Below, in pieces: positions 1 to 11,398 of a stretch of DNA of 64,000 bases. The DNA is from Diphasiastrum complanatum (lineage: Eukaryota; Streptophyta; Lycopodiopsida; Lycopodiales; Lycopodiaceae). Location: positions 13,268,697 through 13,332,696 of the forward strand of contig CM055111.1 in assembly GCA_029204225.1 (NCBI GenBank), read 5' to 3'. The position numbers and the translations under genes are program-made. Each line of letters starts with the position of its first letter. Position 1 is the first letter of the stretch. A model generated the notes under the pieces. That model saw only the letters and a program-made list of their open reading frames with translations, was not told the origin of the DNA and did no database searches.

Positions 1-1391
1 GAAATAGATAGCCCTTTTATGTACATCAACATAATCGATGAACAGGTGTATCAGTCTCCCTGAAGGAAGCGGTACACATAACACTTTGCACAATAGACAC
101 ACTGTTGAAAACTTGCATCCATGTTAACGACTCTGAGATCTTGCATTTGCATTGCCAATTATGCATGGAACTGAAATTGGGCATACTGTCATACTCTGCC
201 ACGGAATGGGTGCATATGCAAAATAGGAACACGGGATGGGTGTTTTGCAAGTACTAAAGAATCAAGAGGAAAATACGAAGCTGAAAAGAACACTATCACC
301 AAGTACCGCTGTTTTTAGAGGAATACAGATGGTTAGAATCACCCACCTAAGGGTGCTGAAAAGGAAGACATCAACACAAAACCAAGCTGCGAAACCAAAG
401 ATGTTGGGTCTGCCGTATGGGGAACATACTACCCAGTGGAAGTCGCCAATGTTAGCTGAATTTTTGACAGGAAAAATCGGGCTAATTTGGAGCAAAAAGC
501 AGTTACAGAGTATTTAACGAGTACCAAAACACTATGGATTCGACGAAAGTTGAAGCAAAAATGTTGGACCGAAAATGGGTCCCAGCCTGCCCTTAAAGTG
601 GTTAGACACGTTAATTAGTAGTGAATAATATATCTGTACAAACGGTCTAAGGAACCGTCAAAAATATTAGACATAAGTCAGATTTTGTAAGACCGTAGGA
701 AAATGCCGGTCCATGTACAAATAGGTCCAAGCACACCTAAATGTGGCTAGCCAGAAGTTTTACGGCCTTTAAATTGGCTCAACAGTAAAAATGCCGGCAA
801 TGCCGAGCAAAATTTTGATGTACCCAAAAATATTTTACTAATATCAAAAATCTTTTTGTTTTTCAGGAACGGTCGGTTTCTTCTCAAGATTGCTCTGTCT
901 GTCACTTGTAACCCTATCAGAACTTGCAGAATCGAAAATTGGTTAGAGCCATTACCAAGAGAAAAATCGACAAAAATGACATAAAAAAATATAGACATAG
1001 TGGGTTTCAAAATGACGGCAAAGTGGCAATCAACAAAAATGGGCATAACGGAGTTTCAAAAATGTAGACACGAAGGGTTTCGAAAATGTGGTGAAAAAAC
1101 AATTTACGGTATCAAAACCGCAGTGCAAAGAAAAATCGGCAAGGCAAGTACCAGAGAGGCCAACCGGCCTAAGCAGTTTAACGGGAAAAAAAATTATGAC
1201 CTTGTAAAAGTGAAGATTAAGGTAATTGGGTTAGAAAGTTTTTTTTTAAATGACCTGACCCAAGTGGGTGATGTCACACGGCTTGCAAGTGGCTGATGTG
1301 ATGGGCCCTAACATATTTTACACATGTCGAAAAGAGAAGTTTCTGAAAATTGACAAAATAGCAAAATGAAGGGTGGCCCTCCACCACCCTC

Positions 1392-1398
1392 TATAAAA
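1392..1398 (+). promoter_or_regulatory. TATA-box-like motif
   Basis: The word tataaaa sits in a pyrimidine-rich context (accaccctctataaaaaggc) typical of plant core promoters, and also of LTR promoters. No coding frame clearly starts downstream within 500 bases, so it may belong to an eroded LTR. This rests on motif appearance only. Confidence 0.25.
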
Positions 1399-2089
1399 AG
1401 GCCCAAGACATTAAGCAAAACAATGAATTTTAGAAGAGTGAAGTGCTGCTGAGGCTGAGAATTGCTGATTTGCTGCTATGGTGCTATCATCCTGAATTTG
1501 GTGCTTATGTGAGAGAGAGAAGAATCATAATGAAGAGTGAGGCTGTCTTGGTGAGAGGATGGTGCTACAAATATTTAAAAAAAAAAAAAAACAAAAAGAT
1601 GGCAAGTAGGCGATAACCAATCCAGAAAACAATAAGCCCTTCAAGGGCCCAAAAAAAAATAAAGCAAGGCAGGGCGAAAAAGCAGATTTTCTATGCATAC
1701 TGACTATTCAGCCCTTCACAAGGTCCAAACCTTAAGTGTTCTGACTGCCATCAAAGTTTGAGCCTTTAACGTCGACTTTCTTTGGAACTGCATTGACCTG
1801 CCTCAACAAATAGTATTGCATTTGCAAGGCAAGGCCAAAACCTCCACCATGGACAAGCCAAAAATATGTGGACGTATTTTTGTTGTCGGGGCACATTTCA
1901 CCTTAGTTTCAAAAATTCGTAATGCATCTGTATCCCAACCAGCATGGACAAGCGGCAATTATCCAGACGTGTTTTGAATAGGTGACGTTTTTTGGGACGG
2001 GTTTTAGCGGGAACTACCATGTTGAATTTTTCGCGGGAACGACAATGCGGCAACACGTTCAAATATATCGATCTCCTAGCGTAAAGACC

Positions 2090-2103
2090 AAATATATATA
2101 CTC
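2090..2103 (+). promoter_or_regulatory. TATA-like motif upstream of RING-H2 gene
   Basis: The run aaatatatatactc lies about 140-150 bases before the RING-H2 start codon, a reasonable TATA distance if the 5' untranslated region is about 110 bases. It is an AT-rich word in AT-rich DNA, so support is weak. Confidence 0.25.
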
Positions 2104-2242
2104 TACTCAAAAGCATCGCATATCTGTGCTTCATGAGGAATCAGCTCCTGATCTATTGAAAGTTCTGCGCGCTAGTCATAAACATTCAATCGACTCACAC
2201 TGTGTAAGACGTCATATTAGACAGACGGGATAGATAGAAGGG

Positions 2243-2740
2243 ATGGATATGGAATGTTTATGTCGCGTAACAGGGTATCGATTCCCAGTGATACAGCCAG
2301 GTGAACTGATGTGCCCAATATTGGATGATATGCAGATAGTTAATGTACCAGAAATGGATCTCGAAACAGAGTGTCCTATATGTCTGGACCCACTCATTCC
2401 GCCGCCCACACCTGACCAAGTCGATCTAATGCTAATGTTGAGGTCAGTAGGTTCCAAATTCTGTACCTCAATACATGCAATCGCAACTTCATTGTCGTGA
2501 AGATGGTTTTGTTCTCCTTAGGGTTTCAGCTCTAGATTATTAGTATGGCAAATACTGAATGTGTTCTGTTTCAGGTGCGGGCACATGCTACATCTGACTT
2601 GTTTCTTGTGTTGGTTCGAAGCAACTCCCAGCGTTTGCAATTGTCCTATATGTCGGGGTACATTTTCAGATCAGTTGATATCTGACTTGATAGAACGTGA
2701 AGCTGCATACGGCCTACGGTTACTGAAATATTATCGATAA
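2243..2740 (+). CDS. RING-H2 zinc-finger protein, two exons (probable E3 ubiquitin ligase)
   Basis: Exon 1 is 2243-2442 and exon 2 is 2575-2740. The intron has a GT donor (AG|GTCAGT) and a TTTCAG acceptor, and joining the exons gives 121 residues in frame. The RING is complete only after splicing: CPIC in exon 1, then CGHMLHLTC and CPIC in exon 2, matching C-x2-C / C-x-H-x2-H-x2-C / C-x2-C with about 20 residues in the first loop. The intron begins just before the third zinc ligand. RING-H2 proteins recruit E2 enzymes and ubiquitylate substrates; the substrate cannot be told from sequence. The protein is short, with no membrane segment, and the RING is in the C-terminal half. The start is the first in-frame ATG of the open frame; an upstream exon cannot be excluded. 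A diverged, broken copy lies at 36.8-37.1 kb. Confidence 0.72.
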
Positions 2741-3151
2741 GTCTCTTTCTACTAGTAAGGAAATGACAGCAAGATACAGACCGCTGCCTGATTTTTATTT
2801 TCTTGCTCGTAACATGGATCTTGATAATGGTGAAATGGGTTGGTCATGTAACTATAGCAAGTTCCAAAATTTCAGGTATTCCGCATGCAATGAAAACCTG
2901 TGAAACTGGTTATCACTTCTTTTTGGCTGAGAAAGCTGTGCAATTTTTTAGAAATACTAACTAGCTCTTTCATCAAATCGGAAGTGCAAGAGAGAAGTCC
3001 GCTCTGAATCATCATTCTAGCTACGCTGCAATACTAAGACAAGTTCACTTGGAATTAGCTGTTGGTCAAATTAAAATTATTCATAGAAAATGCTTATGGT
3101 TTTGCCTTTCAGATTTTCAAGGCGTTGTGAATACAACCAATTAACTTTGAC

Positions 3152-3316
3152 ATGAGCTTTCCTCATTACCAGAGCAAGGCACCAGGACTCGTACCATCAG
3201 GTGTGGCTACTGATGAAACATCAGGTGGGAGAAATTTTCTAAAAGATCAGATGGACGAGAATCAAGACCAGCTCACAAACACAGCTGTTCATTACCCGGA
3301 TGAGTTTGGAGCATGA
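3152..3316 (+). CDS. Small open frame, 54 residues, unknown; possible terminal exon
   Basis: An ATG-initiated frame of 54 codons lies about 400 bases after the RING-H2 stop. It is hydrophilic, rich in Asp, Gln and Ser, and ends in the residues HYPDEFGA. A good 3' splice acceptor (tttgcctttcag) lies about 40 bases upstream, so it could be an alternative last exon or untranslated sequence of the RING-H2 transcription unit. The homologous segment at 37.6-37.84 kb keeps the same C-terminal residues, though its upstream frame differs. No family is recognised. Confidence 0.25.
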   Translation: MSFPHYQSKAPGLVPSGVATDETSGGRNFLKDQMDENQDQLTNTAVHYPDEFGA

Positions 3317-3520
3317 AATATGATATGGAGGTCCATATAGGGCTTGAGTCGACATAATAGTAGAGTAAAACACGTCAAACAATTTTCGAACCCCGATGAC
3401 TTCTGAGGTCCTTCATTTTGACGTCAGAAGATCATCCTTGTAGCTGCGTTCGGTATCCATCCTTTTATTAGTATTAATTATGAAACCTGAATTGTGCAGT
3501 CTTTTTGTGAAGGGAGTAGA

Positions 3521-4160
3521 TTCCAGAAACGATCATCAATACGCACTTACTTCATGTATTGTATGTAGTGATTGATCGCCATTATCAGCTCGTTTTATAT
3601 CAGACACACGTGTGGTTTCCAAGTAAATATATTATGTGGATGGATCTTTTCCGTTTGTGCTGTCAACGCCAAATTCTTATCATCTTAATGGCTACAGAAT
3701 TTTATGATGCAGTTGCACTTCCTCTTGTTTTCTTTGAATAAACTCACACGCTGGGATGAGTCTTATCGATGTCATGAGTGCTCAATGAAGCTTATTCTTG
3801 TAATGTGAATGGCTAAAGAAGTCATGAAGTGTAGTAAATTCCAGAAACGATCGTCAAAACGCACTTACTTCATGTATTGTATGTAGTGATTGATCACCAT
3901 TATCAGCTCGTTTTATATCAGGCACAACTGTGTTTGTCACGTGTGGTTTCCAAGTTAATATATTATGTGGATTGATCTTTTCCATTTGTGCTGTCAACGC
4001 CAAATTCTTATCATCTTAATGGCTATAGAATTTAATGATGCAGTTGCACTTCCTCTTGCTTTCGTTGACTAAACTCACACGCTGGGATGAGTCTTATCGA
4101 TGTCATGAGTGCTCAATGAAGCTTATTCTTGTAATGTGAATGACTAAAGAAGTCAATGAA
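3521..4160 (+). repeat. Tandem duplication, period 318 bp
   Basis: The word ttccagaaacgatc recurs at 3521 and 3839, and the two units then run in parallel with few differences (for example both carry ctgggatgagtcttatcgat). The duplicated locus near 38.05-38.35 kb has a single unit, so this duplication is private to the first copy or was lost from the second. Confidence 0.85.
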
Positions 4161-4595
4161 GTGAAGCTTATGTTGCTTTTTTTCATTATTCTCACTAAAG
4201 TTGTCTTGCTTAAGAATCATAATAGATGATGTGTTTTCATGCCTAGATAAGCATGTTTGTTTGCATAAGAATTGGTTTGGCAGCCATTTTTTGGTGACAC
4301 CGTACTTTTGTTGATCAATGCATGGGTTGATAATTTTATTACTCAAATTGTGAAGTACTATCCAAATTGACATGATATCCAACATTCATGATTTTGTTGC
4401 TTTTACTTATTTGAGCTCTGGAAAGGTTTGTTGTTTCATATACAAAACAATAAGATATTCAAAACATGCATATTGTACTGAATGTAGCACCCTACACAAG
4501 GAACTTTTGATCAGTTCCTATATAGGTAAAATGTGGAATTCCTGGTTTCACATGATTTTTCCTAGTTTATTTCAAATGTGTATTTGGACCCCTTC

Positions 4596-4622
4596 TAACT
4601 AGGAAAGCTTTTTTCCTAGTTA
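4596..4622. repeat. Short perfect inverted repeat (CTAGGAAA palindrome)
   Basis: Arms of 11 bases (taactaggaaa and its complement) flank a 5-base loop. Several related ctagg/cctag words follow up to about 4,720, suggesting a small degenerate palindromic repeat family; similar words occur near 23,400-23,515. Confidence 0.6.
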
Positions 4623-5399
4623 AAAAATGTATGTGCATCAATTGCAACTAGGGAAAACCTTATTTCCTAGATACATTTCTACCATTTCTAAATTAGAAAT
4701 TTTTTTTCTAGTTACAAAATGTATCCTCATTAACATTAATTGGTGATAGGCTAGTATTTTTTTTCACCATCTTTATAACATGGGCATCGACACTTTGTTT
4801 TCATTAGCCCCCTATAGCAATTAACATGTTCATTGAATGCATGTTCACAATTTCTAGAACCAACGAGTCAAATCAAGGAGTCCAATGATTTGTAGCCCCT
4901 GCCTTGATCCAAAAGGTTACAAATCCTTGGTCCTTTTATTTTTTAAACAGAAAAAAAAAAAGAACTAGTTGATTTCTTTTCAAAAGGCACCATTGACTCC
5001 GTTAAGAGTACAGGGTGTTAATGAGGACACTCCCTTAGATATGACGTCAACAATGTGACATTTGGAGTGCATCATGGACATCAGATTTCATTTTGACAAT
5101 ATTTTAAGGGCTAGATTTTGTTGAACATTAAGGTGAAAGGTAAAATCATTTTCATATGCATCAATTTCATCCATATTGTCGAACATCAAGAAATCACTAA
5201 TATAGTTTCTACTATTGGGCATTGTAGCAAGGTTTTAATGTTATAGTAAGGCAACTCAAAAATTGGATAACAATCATGGTGCCTCATCTCCATGTGGCCT
5301 CAATAAAAATTACATTATGACTTTGCAAATTCTTTAGCAAGAAGAATTTGTTTAATACACAAGGAGCTTATGACCACTTCATATATGACTAGAGATTGC

Positions 5400-6560
5400 C
5401 AATTGACTGATCAACTTAGAGTAAGCTTGTGTTTACGACATTTAAGTAGATTCGATTGTATGTCTACACACAAGATAGCTTGATTTTGGTCCCTATGAAT
5501 TGACATAGAATGTTTAAGCTCGTCGATCTCAATTTTAGGACATTAAGATTCCTCGAATTCGATGTCAATCAACCAAGATATACTTTGGCATGGATTATAC
5601 GAGGTTGTTCATAAAGTGATGAAATCTGAGGAATGTCAAATTCATGAGCTTCAAATAGCTCAAATTTCATGCCTATCACTCAAAATATCTCAAATATGCT
5701 GCCTAACACGTGATTTGGTCTTTATAATTTAACATAATTCATGAAGCAATCAAACTTGACCAATCTCAATATTAAGACACTCAGATTGTTCAAGTTCAAT
5801 TCCTTATTGATGGAATTGGTCCATATTTGTTGAGAGCTCAAATTGATGTCTATATGTCGAGATAACTTGATTTTGATGCCTACAAGCAAAAAAGCTATAT
5901 TTTGGTCCTCATCTCTAAAAAAGGCTCATTGAGCAATGAAAATCGACCAATATCATGTTTAGTACATTTAGATTGTTCGAGTTTCAACCTCTTATCGATA
6001 GAACCGATCCCTACTCCTCGAGATGTCCCAAATTTGATGCCACTTGAGATCACTCAATTTTGGCCTTTATCACTCGAGATGGTTTGTTGAGTAATGAAAT
6101 CAAGGGAATCTTGAGTTTAAGACAATTAGTTAGCTCAAATTTCATACATATAACTAACAAAGCTCAAATTTAATGCACAACATGTGATTTTGGTCCTTAT
6201 CAATCGACATGGCTCATTGAGTGACCAAATTCAACCAATATCAAGTCTATCACATTTAGATTGCTTGAGTATAGTCTCTTATTGATGGAATTGACCCCTT
6301 CCTATGAAATAGCTCAAATTTTATATGTATTACTCGAGGTAGCTCGATGTTAGATATTATCACTCAAAATTGCTCATTGAGTGATAAATTAGAGAAATAT
6401 TGAGTCTAGGGCATTCAAATGATTCAAATTGATGTTTATCACTTATGATAGCTCATGTTCAATGCATATGTTGCAATTTTGGTCCTTATCACTTGACATG
6501 GCCCATCAAGTAGGCGAATTTGATCAAGAATTTAAATCATTGAGATTCGATCCAGTTTTT
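5400..6560 (+). repeat. Degenerate tandem-repeat field (monomer roughly 130-290 bp)
   Basis: A sentence-like motif built on gattttggtccttatca, then cgacatggctcattgagt, recurs in decayed form near 5482, 5710, 5893, 6058, 6191 and 6475. Between them lie repeated words meaning a link of tagctcaaatt with catttagattg. Spacing is irregular, so this is an eroded satellite or an internally repetitive non-coding element. The short frames in it are by-products. A fragment of the same family lies at 49.17-49.45 kb. Confidence 0.6.
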
Positions 6561-6639
6561 TTTTTTTCTGCCAAACATCAGGCTAATATGTGTATTCTTT
6601 TTCACAAAACCTGTAGAAATCTGTATATATAATCAACGA

Positions 6640-9600
6640 AATTACATAGAATTGGCACAAAATATCGATAAGCACGGGGTCCTAGCCCACCTTGGAAGTA
6701 CCTAGAGAGAACTTTCATGGCCATAAGATAGGCCTTTATAAAGATAGCAGGTACCACTGAAAAATTTGACAAATATCAATTTTTGTAGACCGAGCAAGAA
6801 AATGCCAGTTTATCTAGAAATAGGTCTCAGCCTGCCTAAATGTGGTCCGGGATTGCTCTAGTCTGACACATAGAAAGAATCAGCAACTTGGAAATGTCTG
6901 AAATCATCATAGTAAGGTCTTGCATGTTAGAGGACACTCGAAAAGGTCACTCTTGAACTGAATGCACATGCATAATCAACCAAATATGCAAGCCAATGCA
7001 TTCAACAAATGATCTACGTTAGCGCTCAATTGAACATCGATGGATTCTTACTTCTACTTGCTGCAAAAACAATTTGAACGGATCCTTATAAGCTAGAAAT
7101 TAATCTAACACGCATTGATCCACCAAAACGCAAGAAACTAAAACAAGAAACAAGAATTAAACAGCATTTCAGAGTCCAAGAATCAAGAAACACACATTTC
7201 TTGATTCTTGGACTTCCAAGAACATCAAGGAATGGAATGTCAATGAATCTACATGTATTAAACCACGATCCTAGCCTTGATGATTTATCACATGCTGACT
7301 CCTATATTAATCCACAAAACAAGAAAGCTAATCCATGCTACTCTATTCCACAATTACATTATTTCCACAACCACAGACAAGGAATGGAAGGACAAGATCA
7401 TAAATGCATCACTCAAGAAAACAAGAATGATCAAGGAGCTCAAGGATGCACCAAAATCATGGAGGCTGTTCTCATTAGGACATGGAGTAGATGCATTCAC
7501 AAAAAGCTCTCTTCTACAAAGGGGGAGTCACTTAAATAAGCAAAAGTGCTCCTTAGGTGGCACGCTAGTGACAATTCCAAATTACACAAATTACAAGTGG
7601 AATTATCCTCTCCACTAGAGGTCACCATCAAAAGGCAGCTCACTCTACTTTTCTAAGAGGGGTCTACTTTTCTAAGAGGGCTTTCCTCAGTTCTTCTCTC
7701 AATCGAAGTTCCAGTCTTATCGATGCTCTTGTCTTGATACTTGCTTGGCAAGGAGCTCACTTTATTCCATAGGCTCACTGTCATCTTTATCTTTTCCTTT
7801 TTTGCAGCTCTTTTCTTTGATCCATTACTATTCGATCTCTTCGGGCTTCGTAGGAGGGGATTCAACTATCATTGCTCAGAGAGTTTTTTTTTATCAAGAT
7901 CGATCTAACTCATTTGTTGCTTAAGTTTCTTCCTTTTTTTCCCAACTTTTTGGCTCTTTCTCTTTATTTCTTCAAGCTGCTTCATCTACTTTCTTAATTC
8001 TTTTTTTCTGGCTGACCAACCAATGTAGGTGGTCTTGGTCTCCGAATGATCTCTTAGCTACGTCGGTAAGACTATCAAGGTCTAAAATTGGGGATTTCTC
8101 AAATGGATAATGAGATGATGGAACACAGAGAAATGGAAGGAAGAGTGGTAGTGATGGCATCGGTAGATGGTGTCGATGATAGAATAGGCATGAGAGTGGA
8201 TGGAGGGTGAGTCTCTTCAACTTTAATAGGTTAGTTACACCAAAACATAATGATCCTTGTAGCTCAGTCTATAATTCTTGTGTCTTGCATACACATATAA
8301 ACACACATAAAACAATAAAATGAATTAACGCACACATCAATGTCTTCTAGATCTGATCATTAACCCTCATTTTTATGTTCAAGCTTTCACAAATAATTAT
8401 CAAAAATGCATTTTTCACGCATCTTTTTTCTTTCACATTTACCATATGTGTAGCATAATCGCTTTAAGAACAGTTGTTTTTGGCAAAATTTAAAGTCAAG
8501 TACATGTTATTCTAAGCAATTATTTTCTATTAATGTAGATATTATTGATTTTATAATTGACTACAGTTGTTATTTTATTTGAATCCAATCTACTAACTCC
8601 ATAATTTTAGTATGATAAACTACATGCACAAACATGAATAACACAGGTATGTATAATGTGACAACAAATGCATTGCGTTGAGTTTAGAATACAATTTTAT
8701 AAATATTTTTTTATGCAGTTCCTTAGACATTGAATTGTTTCCAATGTTTTCATCTCAAAACTATACAGCTATCAATTTCAACATGTATGTAATAATTCAT
8801 GTCATTAGAATTCTTTCATGTCCTAATAAATCTAAAATGTTTTCTGTTGTGACACAACTAGCATAATGCCATGTCATGAAATTTTGGTAGTTGTAGTATT
8901 GTCAATGATCAACATAATTATGTTGTCAACATGTATGCAACTCTATCTCCTAACATGATGATAGAGATGCAAAACCTCCTACTTAGTCAAGGGGATGGAT
9001 CCTCATGACCATCACTCCCTTTGACAAAAAAACTATAATCAAATCTCTTCTCAAATGTAAATTTACAAAGGAGCATTATAATAGATTGTAGACGATGTTC
9101 AATTTATTAAAATAATAAATCTTTAATCTACATCCATTCATCTATCCCATTTTGCAGTTTTACTCATAATTTTATACTTTCTTATAGAATACATGGCAAC
9201 AACTAACAATCGGGTTCTAAAAAGAGTATCGAAGGCGTTCGAAATATCGAACATTAATAGAACTCATTTCCACTCATTCTAAAACTAACGACTTGCCCTA
9301 ACAATTTTTGCAAGTAGTTTCTAAACAGCCTAATTGGATAAGTGACAATGCAATATGGCTAAGCTCCAATTGCGATCTAGGACCAAATAGTTGTCTTCAA
9401 CTGTCATTTGGATAAGCCTAAATGGTATTCATAACTAGTATAAATGATTGATCACTTTCTCGGTTAACTTCTTCTTTAATCTTCTACAAATCTCTTTGCA
9501 TATTGATCTTGAAGATTAATATAGCACATCGCTAGAAATGCTTACTGCTTACTCACAGATACTCAGTTCTAGTTTCGAGTATGCGGTTCCATCCACTATT

Positions 9601-9896
9601 GTTTTGTGCCCACGATTTTCTGATTTGTACATGCTACTTACTGAATTGATTATATAGTTTTATCACATTCAGTATTGCATCAGAATGATCAAACGTTTCT
9701 ATGTTCTTTTTGTGAAACATTACAAATCTAAAACTGTGAAATTATTCCAATCCTTTTTTTCTTTTATGATAGATGGCTCCTCACAAAAAAGAAACACGAT
9801 TGCATTTAGAGAATGATATCATGCTTGAATAGAGAAACTGAACTCACAAAAATTACCTCAAACAATAAAAGTACTTTGATAGAAAACGTGGAAAGT
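6640..9896. other. AT-rich non-coding stretch, no gene recognised
   Basis: Frames in this interval (for example 7201-7618 on plus, 7653-7865 and 7972-8220 on minus) show no family motif and overlap on both strands. The only sharp structure is the hairpin at 7173-7214, listed separately. This may be old decayed transposon DNA. Confidence 0.45.
7173..7214. repeat. Perfect hairpin, 18-bp arms, 6-nt loop
   Basis: Arm 7173-7190 (agtccaagaatcaagaaa) is exactly complementary to arm 7197-7214 across the loop cacaca. A perfect 18-bp snap-back is unlikely by chance in surrounding unique DNA. It may mark a template-switch mutation or the core of a foldback element; no longer flanking complementarity is visible. 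Confidence 0.85.
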
Positions 9897-10647
9897 TGTG
9901 TGGAGGATGTTCCCACGTGTGGAGAATTGTGAATTAAATTAAAAATGTTAGATATAGGGGTCTTATGTTTTTTGTATCAAGCATCTAGGTGTAGGATGTT
10001 GATAGGGTCAAATTTGGCATAGATGGCAAATTATCCATTTTCAATTATAATGCCACTATTGAGTCAAAATAGAGTAGGAGGCCAAACTCGAGCCAATTAG
10101 AGTGTAGACAAGTGTAATGCTTTTGTTTGATGAAGTTTAAGAGGTCCAATAGGATTTAGAGGTGGAACCATGAGTGGTCCAATAGAATTTGAGATCTGCA
10201 TGAAAATGGTCCAATAGAATTTAGAGGTGAATGGATCAATGGTCCAATAGGATTAAGAGGTGGCAAAAGTGTGGTCCAATCGTGATTGAGTATTGTGGTA
10301 GCTCATGGATCTATTAGTATCATTGTACTTCTCATTTGGATCTAATTGATTTTGAGATTGGGTGCATTTTGTGAGTAATTGCTTTTCTAGCTTTCTCTCT
10401 CTACCCGAGAGCTCATGATGATTTTCTCTCTCTACCCGAGGAGAGCAGCTTGTTTTTACTTAGATTATTTTTGGAACACTTCCCACACGTGTGAGTGAGA
10501 GTTGGAAGTGATTGATTGCATGTAGTAGTGTGTTTTTGCCATAGAATCAAAGATAGATCTTGAATCTCAATCTAGTCTTGATCTTGGTGCATCTACACAC
10601 CTTAGGAGATCACAAGTTGTGGACAGTCCACACGTTTGAAATCAACA
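9897..10647 (+). repeat. Copia 5' LTR (5'-truncated)
   Basis: It matches 14039-14793 throughout, ends in caaca, and is followed immediately by the primer-binding site. It contains direct repeats built on ggtccaataggatttagaggtg (four degenerate units), which may act as U3 elements. Confidence 0.85.
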
Positions 10648-10660
10648 TGGTATCAGAGCC
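10648..10660 (+). other. Primer-binding site (Met-tRNA type)
   Basis: tggtatcagagcc directly follows the LTR end, the standard position and sequence for plant Copia elements. Confidence 0.85.
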
Positions 10661-11398
10661 TATCTAAGTTTACCATGCATTTTGATCCATTTGAGTGAAA
10701 ACTATTCATCAATCTTGAGCTAGAAATTGTCAAGATCCATTTTCCTAGCTATCTTGTCCAATTTTGGATCAAAAGAGATCAATAGGGCATTGATTGGGTC
10801 TGACCTGGTACTGTATAGAATCAGGTGCTCAGACACATGTGAGGAACATCCAATTTTAGTTTGGGAGTTCTCTTTCATGTTTGATCCAAAATTCTTGCTA
10901 GATAGCTTGTTTTGAAGCTATTTTTGTCTAGTTTCTGATGCAATCAGTTTCATTCCATTTGGTTTTGCCAATCATAAGTTATAAGCTTTTGAAGAGGGTT
11001 AGGTAGGGCACCTAGACTTGGGTGGACGCATTTGGTTTCAGATTGCTTGTTTGATCCAAAATCACAGTTGAATGCTTACCAATCTCATCTATATGTGATC
11101 TAGGCATTGTTTTGAGATCTTGGACATTTTTTTTCACGCAATGTCATTGTATTTGAGTCAAATTTTGTTTCTTAGTGTATTTCACATGTTCTAAGAGTGT
11201 TTGATCCTAACTTTGCCCATACTCCATCATTTGATGTGAAGTAGATCTAGTTTTGGAGAGATTGAGATAGCTAGTGAGAATCATCTCACAGTTTGTTGCA
11301 AGATCTTGCATAGGAGATGTTAGCACACCATTATTGGATCCTATAGTGAGAGAGAAGCAAAATTTTTTGTTCATCACTTTTATTTATCTCCACTTTAC

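Larger units (their letters stand above)
1..2242. other. Non-coding stretch, no gene recognised
   Basis: I see no coding region with family-level similarity. The short open frames here (for example around 236-517 and 1000-1296) have no recognisable motif and overlap frames on the other strand. A stretch near 690-760 resembles one near 6790-6850 (shared words such as aaaatgcc followed by aaataggtc), so part of this is a dispersed repeat. A poly-A tract lies near 1568-1593. Confidence 0.5.
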
